Positions 55,868-64,000 of a stretch of DNA of 64,000 bases are shown one piece after another; the stretch's first letter is position 1; the number at the start of each line of letters is the position of its first letter. Below the pieces are notes generated by a model, which worked only from the letters and a program-made list of their open reading frames with translations, ran no database searches and was not told where the DNA came from. This stretch comes from Humulus lupulus (taxonomy: Eukaryota > Streptophyta > Magnoliopsida > Rosales > Cannabaceae): the NCBI RefSeq assembly GCF_963169125.1, contig NC_084797.1:104805868-104869867 (forward strand), in the 5' to 3' direction. Position numbers and translations under genes: made by a program.

Positions 55868-57120
55868 TGGTAATATCTCTTTAAGTGGACGGCGTTTCAA
55901 GTTCGCAGGACCGCCCCTCCATCAAGTCGAGCTAGCTTATAAGTTCCCTCCTTGATGACTTCGATGACCTGGTATGGTCCTTCCCAGTTCAGTCCCAAAA
56001 CTCCATCTTTGGGATCTCTTCCGGCGAGGAAAACTCTTCTCAGAACCAAGTCGCCTACACTAAAGGTGCGTATTTTAACCTTGGTGTTGAAGTAGCGGGC
56101 GATTCTCTACTGATAATGGGCGAGCTGGAGTTGCGAATCCTCCCGCCTTTCCTCAACCAGATCGAGGGAATGGCACAGGAGCTCGTGGTTTCGATCTTGG
56201 TCGTAAAATTGGACTCTATGCGAAAGAACCTTTATCTCCACGGGGAGGACTGCCTCACTCCCAAAAGTTAAAGAAAAGGGAGTATGACCCGTAGGAGTCC
56301 GATGCGAGGTCCGGTATGCCCATAGGACCTGGGGGAGCTGTTCTGGCCAGACCCCCTTCGCTTCATCTAATCTTTTCTTGAGGCTCGCCTTTAAAGTCTT
56401 GTTGACAGCTTTGACCTGGCCATTAGCCTGAGGATAGGCCACGGAGGAGAAACTTTTCACAATCCCATGTCTGTCACATAACTCGGTGAACAGGTCGCTG
56501 TCGAACTGAGTGCCGTTATCGGAGACGATCTTCTTGGGCAGGCCGAAGCGACAGATGATGCTTTTAACCACGAAGTCAAGCACCTTTTTAGACGTGATTA
56601 TTGCCAACGGCTCTGCCTCAGCCCACTTGGTAAAGTAGTCGATGGCTACCATGGCATAACGGACCTCGCCTTTTCCAGTGGGAAGGGCGCCTACTAAGTC
56701 TATTCCCCAAACAGCAAACGGCCAAGGGGCCGAGATCATTTTCAGCTCGTCTGGAGGAGCTCGGGCAACTGCAGCGAATCGCTGGCACTTGTCGCACTTC
56801 TTCACATATGAGATCGAGTCTTTGGACAGAGTCGGCCAGTAATATCCTTGCCTGAGAACCTTTAAGGCCAGGCTCTGCCCCCAAGTGTGGTCTCCACAGA
56901 ATCCTTCGTGAACTTCCTGCAGGATGGCCTTTGCCTCAGTTGGATGAACGCACCGGAGGAGAGGTAGGGAATGCCCACGTCGGTACAACATCCCATCGAC
57001 CAGCGTATATCTCGGAGCTTGATACAAGATTCGTCGTGCGTCGTTACGTCCTTCGGGCAGCTTGCCCTCGATGAGATACTCAAGAATGGGGGTCATCCAG
57101 GTCGGCCTAGCGTCAATCAT
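55868..57120 (-). pseudogene. Tat-2 integrase
   Basis: The ORF 57120-56107 holds the zinc-binding part (HEGFCGDHTWG.., CDKCQRFA), the catalytic core (WGIDLVGALP, IDYFTKWAEAEPLAIITSKK, VSDNGTQFDS) and TP.GHTPFSLTFGSEAVLP. The third catalytic residue, Glu in NGQVEAVNK-type blocks (kept in the 9588-9953 fragment), is Lys here (about 56408). A TAG at 56110 precedes the C-terminal GPY-type module (to about 55870). A second TAG at about 57128 separates it from RNase H. Integrase would join the cDNA to chromosomal DNA; this copy should be inactive. Confidence 0.9.
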
Positions 57121-57126
57121 TTTGAC

Positions 57127-57870
57127 CTAGGCTCGTCCTTCTTCTATACTTGGTTGTTCCAAGAATTCTATCGGCACCAACCCCAAGGTCTCCGTCTCTC
57201 CCGAGGTGGCGAGCTTGGCAAGAGCATCTGCATTAGTGTTCTGCTCCCGAGGTATCTGTTCGATCGATCCTCGCTCAAATGCGGACAGCTCAACTTTTAC
57301 CTTCGCCAGATAGGCAGCCATCTTGGGTCCCCGCGCCTGATATTCGCCCAGGACCTGGTTTACCACGAGCTGGGAGTCACTGAAGCACTGGACGGAGCTC
57401 GCCTTTAACTCCCTGGCTATCCTTAGGCCGGCCAGCAAAGCTTCGTACTCCGCCTCGTTGTTGGAGGACTTGAACCCGAACCTTAGTGCCGAGTGGAATC
57501 TATGTCCCTCGGGGGATATCAGAATGATTCTGGCCCCGGAGCCGTTCTCGTTGGATGAACCGTCTACAAAGATCTTCCACAACGATTGGGGCGAGGTGAG
57601 CTGAGATAAGCCCTCTGCGGGATTCTCCTTGAATCCCGTGCATTCTGCCACGAAATCGGCGAGGGCATGACTTTTTATAGCAGTTCGTGGAGTGTAGAAA
57701 ATTTCGAACTGACTGAGTTGGACCGCCCATTTTAACAAACGTCTCGATGCTTGAGGTTTTTGCAAAAGCTGCCTTAGAGGCTGATCTGTCATGACGTGTA
57801 CTGAGTGGGATTGGAAGTACGGTCTGAGCTTTCGCGAGGCCATGATTAGGCAGAACGCCAATTTTTCCAT
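57127..57870 (-). pseudogene. Tat-2 RNase H
   Basis: A 247-codon open stretch: MEKLAFCLIMASRKLRPYFQSH connection, then FVDGSSNENGSGARI (first Asp), NNEAEYEALLAGL (Glu), CFSDSQLVVNQVLGEY (second Asp) and REQNTNADALAKLATS (third Asp). All four acidic positions are kept, unlike Tat-1. It is followed by a TAG before integrase and preceded by a TAG (about 57914) after RT. It degrades the RNA strand during reverse transcription. Confidence 0.9.
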
Positions 57871-57912
57871 CAGTGGGTATCGTGACTCTGCCCCGAGAAG
57901 TCTCTTGCTGAT

Positions 57913-59205
57913 CTAATAGACTGGCTTCTGAACTTGGTCCTCTTCTCGTACCAGTACGGCACTAGCTGCATCCTCAGTGACAGCTAGGTAGAGAAAAAGA
58001 GGCTCGCCTTCCTTGGGCTTGGATAATACGGGTGGTTCAGCCAGATGCGCCTTCAGGTCGAGGAATGCGCTTTCGCACTCTACTATCCATTCAAACTTCT
58101 TGTTTCCTCGGAGCAGGTTGTAGAAGGGCAAACACTTATCAATTGACTTGGAAATAAACCGGTTCAGTGCGGTCACTCTCCTTGTTAGGCCTTGGACATC
58201 TTTCTGCGACCTGGGCGAAGGAAGCTCGAGCAGTGACCTGATCTTGTCGGGGTTTGCCTCAATTCCTCGGGTATTGACTATGAACCCCAGGAATTTTCCT
58301 GATGCGGCTCCAAAAGTGCATTTCTGGGGATTGAGCCTCATGCCGTATTCTCGTAATATTTTTTAACATTCTTCCAGGTCGGAAACATGGTTGTCGGCAG
58401 TCTTTGACTTGACTAGCATGTCATCAACGTACACTTCCATGTTTTTTCCGATCTGGTCTGCGAACATTCTGTTTACCAATCTTTGGTAGGTAGCTCCGGT
58501 GTTCTTCAGACCGAAAGGCATGACCTTGTAGCAATAGACATTAGTCGGGGTCATGAAGCTGGTGTGTTCCTAGTCCGCCGGATTCATCGCGATCTGATTG
58601 TAGCCTAATTACACGTCCATAAAGGACATGAGCTTGTGCCCCGCCGTGGCATCCACCAGCTGATTGATCCTTGGTAATGGAAAACAATCCTTGGGGCAGG
58701 CTTTATTCAGGTCGGAGAAGTCAATGCAGGTTCGCCACTTTCCGTTGGGCTTTGGAACTAGCACGGGGTTGGCGACCCAAATTAGAAATTTGGCTTCACG
58801 GATAAAGCCACATTTTTTGAGCCGGGCTACTTCTTCTTCTAGGGCTTCAGCTTGGGTTGTTCCTAAACGTCTTTGCTTCTGAGACTTGGCAGGAACGCTT
58901 TTGTCTAGATGGAGCGTGTGCATGATGACACTCGGGCTAATTCGCACCATGTCCTCGTGGGACCAGGCAAATACATCTAAGTTAGCCCGCAGAAACGTAA
59001 TCAGCTCTGTCTTCCTCTTGCTACAGAGGTTTTTCCCGAGCTTGACCATCAGTGATGGATTTTGTGGATCAAGGTTCACCTCCTCGAGCTCCTCAATAGC
59101 CTGGAGCTCGGATCTGTCTTCGCCTACTCGGGGGTCAATGTCCTCACTCAAGGAGACATTTTCCCCTTTGGCGTTTTGAGGTTTTTCAATCTCAGGACCC
59201 GCCAA
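57913..59205 (-). pseudogene. Tat-2 reverse transcriptase
   Basis: The ORF 59205-58609 has the NLDVFAWSHEDMVRI linker, EVARLKKCGFIREAKF, NPVLVPKPNGKWRTCIDFSDLNKACPKDCFPLP and ATAGHKLMSFMDV. Next, 58554-58363 has FGLKNTGATYQRLVN and the catalytic MEVYVDDMLVKSK, and 58341-57913 the thumb and connection (RLNPQKCTFGAASGKFLGFIV). Stops at 58604, 58570, 58361 and 57914 divide it. YVDD is intact. By comparison with Tat-1 and other parts of pol, most of these are single-base changes. Confidence 0.9.
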
Positions 59206-59257
59206 GGGTTCCTAGGATTCCTCTTCACTCATAATGACCATGGCCAGCTGCCCGGGT

Positions 59258-59758
59258 TTAGATTTTCCCTTCATGGAAATGATGTAGCATTCCCTTGCAG
59301 CGAGCTGATCGCCCTGGATCGTGCAGATTCCCGTCGAGGTGGGGAACTTCATGGCGAGGTGTCGGATGGAGGTGACAGCCTCGAAAGCTATGAGCATAGG
59401 TCGGCCCAAAATGGCGTTGTAAGCAGCGGAGCAGTCTATGACCACGAACTCGAGTAGTTTGGATACTGTTCGAGATTCTTCTCCTGGGGTGATCACCAGC
59501 TCGATCGTCCCTATCGCTGCTGATCCTTCTCCCGAAAAAACCATACAGCATCATGGAGGTTGCCTTTAGATCGGCGACAGTCAGACCCATCTTCTCTAAG
59601 GTGGATCGGAATAGAACATTTACCAAACTCCCGTTGTCTATTAGTACCCTTCTCACCCTCCGGTTGGCGAGCTGGACTGCTACAACCAGTGGATCATTGT
59701 GAGGGAACTGGACATGGCCTGCATCTTCCTCCGTAAAAATGATTGGTTGTCTTTCCAA
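59258..59758 (-). pseudogene. Tat-2 protease
   Basis: ORF 59758-59258: FTEEDAGHVQFPHNDPLVV, then the active-site block RVLIDNGSLVNVLF (D-N-G in place of D-S/T-G, as also in Tat-1), and LMLYGF. After about 59545 the frame shifts and continues as 59544-59212 (GEGSAAIGTIELVITPGEE, AYNAILGRPMLIAF), so one indel lies near 59540 in an A-run. The region leads into the RT linker. Confidence 0.85.
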
Positions 59759-59920
59759 CCGCTGCTGTTTTGACTGACGCTACTCCGGGATGAACTCCAC
59801 TCCGTTATGAGCCTTTAGTTCATTCACGTATCTCTTCTAGACGCCTCTGCTTGTGCCCGCCATGTGTGGACCTCCCGAGATGGTGGATATCTCTCCTCCG
59901 ACCATGGGAGGAGGGACGTC

Positions 59921-62007
59921 CTAATCTACCCGGAACCCAGGCTGACTGGCTGGGAGCTCTGGAGTAGGTCGACTCGCTGGGACCCTGTTCCCCGAGTATT
60001 GAGCCAAGGGACCGGCTCGGATGAGAGTCTCGATCTCATCTTTTAGGTGCCTGCAATCGTCGGTATTGTGGCCCACATCGTTATGAAAATGACAAAACTT
60101 GGAAGTGTCTCTCTTTCCTTTGTGGTGCTTCAATGGTCCGGCCTCTTCCAGGGGACCCGAGTAGAGTTGGCCAAGAAGATACTCTCTCTGGACTGGGTGA
60201 GCTCGGTATATGTCGTGAAAACGGGCTTAAACTTATCTACAGACTTATTCTTCTTTTGGCCGTGCTCACTGTTTTCGCCATTGCCCTTCCTCTGTATATC
60301 CTTCCATAGGTCTCCTCTGACAAGGATTCCGGTTCTCATGGCCATGAGCTTAGAGCTATCATCCGCGTCTCTAGCTCGAGCAGCGACGTTTGCGAATCTG
60401 CTCAGGTAGGCCTTTAGAGTCTCACTGGGCTGCTGTCTCACGTTGGCCAGGGAGTCGGCCTGAACACGGGCGGCCTGAGAGGCTCGGAATGCCCTTTTGA
60501 AGTCGGCTGAGAAGGCCTTCCAGGAGCTGATTGACTGTCTTTTACTTTGCTTGAACCACTGTCTGGCGGGTCCAGTCAGCGTGGAGGGGAAGATCAAGCA
60601 TCTCAGCTCTGGGCCAATGTTATGGGCCATCATTAGGGTGTTGAACATCCCTAAATGGTCTGAGGGGTCTCCGTCCCCGTTGAACTTTGACAGGTGAGGC
60701 ATACGGAAACCAGACGGGTATGCCGTCGCTGCTATGTTGGGGGCGAAGAGTTCCATCTCGTCCCCTGAATCATATTCGTCTTTTTCTTTTTCTGATAGAA
60801 ATTTCCTCATCAGTTCCTCCATCTGGGTCAGGCGATCGAGGGTTTGGTCCTGATGTCCTTGGTTATTCCGGGGCTGTTCAACAGCTCCGGATCCATTATA
60901 CACATATGGTGGGCTATTGCCCCTCCTATCTTGAGATAGGTTATTTGGGACATTCCCCCCATTGCGTATTTCGGACAGGACCCCCCCTGAACAAGCCTGG
61001 CCACCACTTCCAGCTCGGTCTTCTCTATGAGAGTTGAGGCGATCTCGCAGGTCACCTCCCTGGGTGCTCTGGTGACTTTGCGCCGAACTTAACCGCTGAC
61101 GCAAGTCTCCCCCAGAGAGATCTCTCCGACGACTGCCGGTCCAGTGGCTCCTGCTGGTTAGGCTTGGAGTCCGCCTTTGGTGGTGACGACCTGAGTTTTC
61201 CCCTGGCGCCCTCCTACGCCGGGAAGGTCCAGCAGACGGTGGGTTTCTCCTACTACTCCCATAGGCTGGGACGTCCCGGACGGGCCGAGGAGGAGACGGA
61301 TATCTAATCGGAGATGGAGGATGCCTTACTGGAGAGGCGATCCTACTTCCGTCTGGACGGATCAAGTTTGGTGGGGGCCTTTCGGCCCTGTCAACCTGCT
61401 GGTCCTGCGCCGGGCGATCAGGACGAGGCGCAGGACGGTCGTCGGGGACAGGCTGACACCGCGAGCCCCCCCGAATCTCCTTCGAGAACTTCCTCGAGTT
61501 CCCCTGGGCATTCTCGAGGATGGCTGAGAGCTAGGAGTCGACGTCCTGACCGAACGGATGTACTGCGGTCGTCCGGTCCTTGGCACTTCCTCGAAGTTTG
61601 CCTCTCGATGGTGTGACGAAGGGGTGGAATTGGCTGCCGGAAACCTATCCGAATGGCTACGCCTGGACCGGTTATCCCGGCGAGACTTAGGAGCCTCGCC
61701 TTGCCTCTCTCTGACGTTAATGCCAGTTGTGAGAGGGGGTAATCGGGCCAGGATATCCTTGATTTGCTGGCTGGCCGTTGCTAACTAGCTCCTCAGTTGA
61801 GCATTCTCCATCTCCACCGCAGTATAATAACACGGGTTCGGATTAGGCGGCCGAGGCGCCGAACTACCAGTATCATCTTGGCCCGCCGGCTATTTTCCTG
61901 GCCGCTGCTGGACTTCAGGAACTTATTCATCAGGGACGGTGGTATGATAAGCCTCCTGCCCATCATGTTGTTCTGTCACGTTACCATGCCTAGACCAAGT
62001 AGTCACC
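59921..62007 (-). pseudogene. Tat-2 gag
   Basis: It starts near 62007 (MVTTWSRHGN), with stops in the Arg/Ser/Pro-rich N-terminal part (about 61920, 61885, 61790) and a frame change near 61370. The main ORF 61365-60130 carries the gag domain (FRMPHLSKFNGDGDPSDHLGMFN, LIFPSTLTGPARQWFK, FSADFKRAFRASQAAR, LKAYLSRFANVAARA). A GA-dinucleotide slip at about 60181-60190 throws off the frame before the zinc knuckle KFCHFHNDVGHNTDDC (about 60090). Gag packages element RNA. The copy is broken but recent. Confidence 0.87.
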
Positions 62008-62064
62008 ATAGTTGGATGTTTGTAGCAGCACTTATCGAACTTGCTCTCAATGAAAGCACCAAAC

Positions 62065-62811
62065 TGTTGACGCAGTTCTTCGCCAACAGGTAATTAAGAG
62101 AATGAGAGAAAAGGATTAGTGCTAAATGTGAACCGAAATAGATATATGATCTTAGAGGACGAAATGGGTGACTCAAGACACGGTTTTTAAGTGGTTCGAA
62201 GGTTAAAATCCTTCTACTCCACTAGTCAATATTATTGATCTATACTGAGTATTTGGTTACAAAGTATTTCTTACAAGAGGTTATTTTTCCAACCCCTATC
62301 AACTCCCAGGGTCTCCATATTTATAGGAGAAGGCACCTGGAAGTTGGTAGGGAGGTCATCCCGTGACCTTCTTACTTGTCGTATCAATTCTGTGACATTC
62401 ATGATTAATTCCTAAACCTGACACATAAGTGTGGTCAAATCAATAGGTAAGGAAGTAATGGGCCGCATGGCCCAACCCCACCGTGGGTGTCTGAACACGC
62501 ACGTTCCTGCTGCGTGTCCGAGAAGTCAGGGGGATATCAGACACGTGATGCCTGATATATGCACGTTTACCTTGCGTGTGTTTACTTCTCAATGGGTCAC
62601 TCCCCCATATCCAGCTCGTACCGCGAGCTGCATGCTGGACTCGACCTTCGGCCTTCAGGGGACCTGCTCCAGTCTTGGACAATGGAGGGGAGCCCTTTGG
62701 GCTTCCTCGAGCTAACGACAGAAGCTTCGGTCTTTGGGGAGTTCATGAGATAACTACGATTAGTCAGCAGCTCGGCTTGCTAACCAGCCCGTGGGAAAAC
62801 CAGGGCGTACA
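62065..62811 (-). repeat. Tat-2 5' LTR
   Basis: Plus strand TGTTGACGC..GGGCGTACA. The minus-strand bases after its end (from 62064) read GTTTGGTGCTTTCATTGAG, the expected primer-site position; the tRNA was not identified. Confidence 0.95.
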
Positions 62812-62816
62812 ATTAG

Positions 62817-64000
62817 TTAGGGTCACTTTCTTTCCATTGGTGAAGGACACATCAATGCACCCCCTTCATAGTACATTGGATCTCTTTTAATTTCCAATTT
62901 GGACTTCAAGTCCTTCATATGCACTTTCAAAGGTTTTGAAAATAGTATTATCATAGGTTGCATGAATGATGGCACAAGTATCATTCAACCATGTTTGCAT
63001 ATTTTCTTGGGTTGCATTAACTTCACTCAAGGTTGCAATTATCTGAACATCAATTGCATAGACATGTTTACCTTATTTTAAGATTTCTGGTCTCATCATT
63101 ATATGCATAAACAATGCCAATTTCCTTTAGAGTTATCATGCATTCATCATTGAATGCATTATTCTCTATTAGGGTTACAATGCATTCCTCATTAAATACA
63201 TTAAATTTAATTAAGGTTATAAAGATCTCATCATCAATTAAAGTAACCCAATTTAATTCATTTAGAAGAGAAATGTTCTCACATCAATTTCCTTAAGCAT
63301 AATCTTATTATGGTTAATTTTATAATTACCATATCTCATATGACGATGAATAATTTTACAAACAATAAAAGTATAACAATAGCCCTTGAATTGTTCATTA
63401 ACATTCACCATTGTACTCTTACCATAAACAATAAATTCAAACTCACAACAATTGTTCATTAACATTCACCATTGAAATGGCAGCAAACACATTTCATTAA
63501 AATTCTTAAAATCTACACATTTAGAAATACGGAATTTTATGATACCATTATCCTTAAGTATGTAATCACATTGAGTTGTCTCACCCTTTGTTGATGAAGA
63601 CTTTGAATTCATATCCACATTCATGTAGCGCATATCCAAATAGAATTTTCTTTGATATCTCATGGTTGCGTGTTCAACACAAACCAAAAGAAAGTAATTA
63701 TAGAAGATTATAGAAGCAAGGACTAGAAGATTATAGAAGAAGAACAAATTTCGCTCATTGTTTATTATGCAAGACACAAAAGAAAGTAATTATAAAAGAA
63801 AGTAATTTCGCTCATTGTTTATAGAGATTTTGTTTGTTGGGAATTTATGCCTTTACACTTTCTAAATCAACAATGAATAATAGGAACAGTTCAATATTAG
63901 AGACCCTAGATGCTAATAAGGAACCTTATTCAAAGTATGAATGCAACTCTTGGTAATAAAGGGTTAACTGATTAAATCATTATAAGATGAAATTAGAAAC
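62817..64000 (-). pseudogene. Copia-2 upstream part, low-complexity coding-like region
   Basis: Next to the ATTAG duplication the minus strand reads IDVSFTNGKKVTLTN, which joins the copia segment at 50396. Further upstream (62880-63300) it shows repeats of a ~14-residue unit (IVTLIENNAFNDEC-like, ~42 bp). Beyond 63300 are direct repeats (a 24-mer at 63391 and 63451; TTTCGCTCATTGTTTA at 63748 and 63807) and no recognised domain. A TGTTGGGAATT string at 63836 could be an LTR edge. The DSG protease site was not found. Confidence 0.4.

Larger units (their letters stand above)
50402..62811 (-). mobile_element. Tat-2: near-complete Tat-lineage gypsy element
   Basis: Two LTRs of 747 bp (50402-51148 and 62065-62811) differ at about 15 sites by eye (about 98% identical). 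ATTAG is duplicated at 50397-50401 and 62812-62816. Minus-strand gag, protease, RT, RNase H and integrase, a polypurine tract at 51149, and a convergent plus-strand extra gene between integrase and the 3' LTR give the plan known for Tat-lineage elements. It splits Copia-2. Confidence 0.95.

Overview
The window is a gene-poor stretch of plant nuclear DNA, almost certainly from a eudicot. It is built nearly entirely of nested LTR retrotransposons: Ty3/gypsy Tat and chromodomain-bearing Tekay-type elements, plus Ty1/copia. I see no intact host gene. The only host-derived coding sequence is two exon-sized scraps next to a CACTA-type transposon end. The species cannot be named from the sequence.

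Left to centre (1-40326): a minus-strand Tat element (Tat-1) is split in two, 1849-6455 and 34084-40326. Its integrase was interrupted by a plus-strand Tekay unit (6456-34083). That unit is itself a tandem: LTR, gag-pol, LTR, second gag fragment, LTR remnant. A copia element (Copia-1, 16287-26027, TSD TCTAG) lies in its middle LTR. A minus-strand Tekay (Tekay-3, 26712-33909, TSD AACAC) lies in its second gag. Tekay-3 was hit in turn by a CACTA-type insertion carrying fragments of a NUP188-like gene and an LRR receptor kinase gene. A further LTR (LTR-A) cuts off the left end of Tat-1.

Centre to right (40327-50396): mostly AT-rich LTR-like DNA with short repeats (called LTR-E, LTR-D and LTR-C here), a plus-strand Tat 3' end, and a minus-strand copia fragment (Copia-2).

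Right (50402-62811): a second, young Tat element (Tat-2) inserted in Copia-2. It has two 747-bp LTRs about 98% identical and TSD ATTAG. Gag, protease, reverse transcriptase, RNase H and integrase run on the minus strand and carry several stops. A convergent plus-strand gene of four coding exons lies between the pol end and the left LTR and stays open for 754 codons once its GT-AG introns are removed. A 119-bp tandem repeat separates the two. Tat-1 has the same plan in decayed form.

The clearest items for follow-up are the intact antisense gene of Tat-2, the two-gene capture by the CACTA-type element, a retrotransposon/flank junction present twice 24 kb apart, family-specific palindrome clusters in several LTRs, and a 5S-rRNA-like block in the Tekay-3 LTR end.
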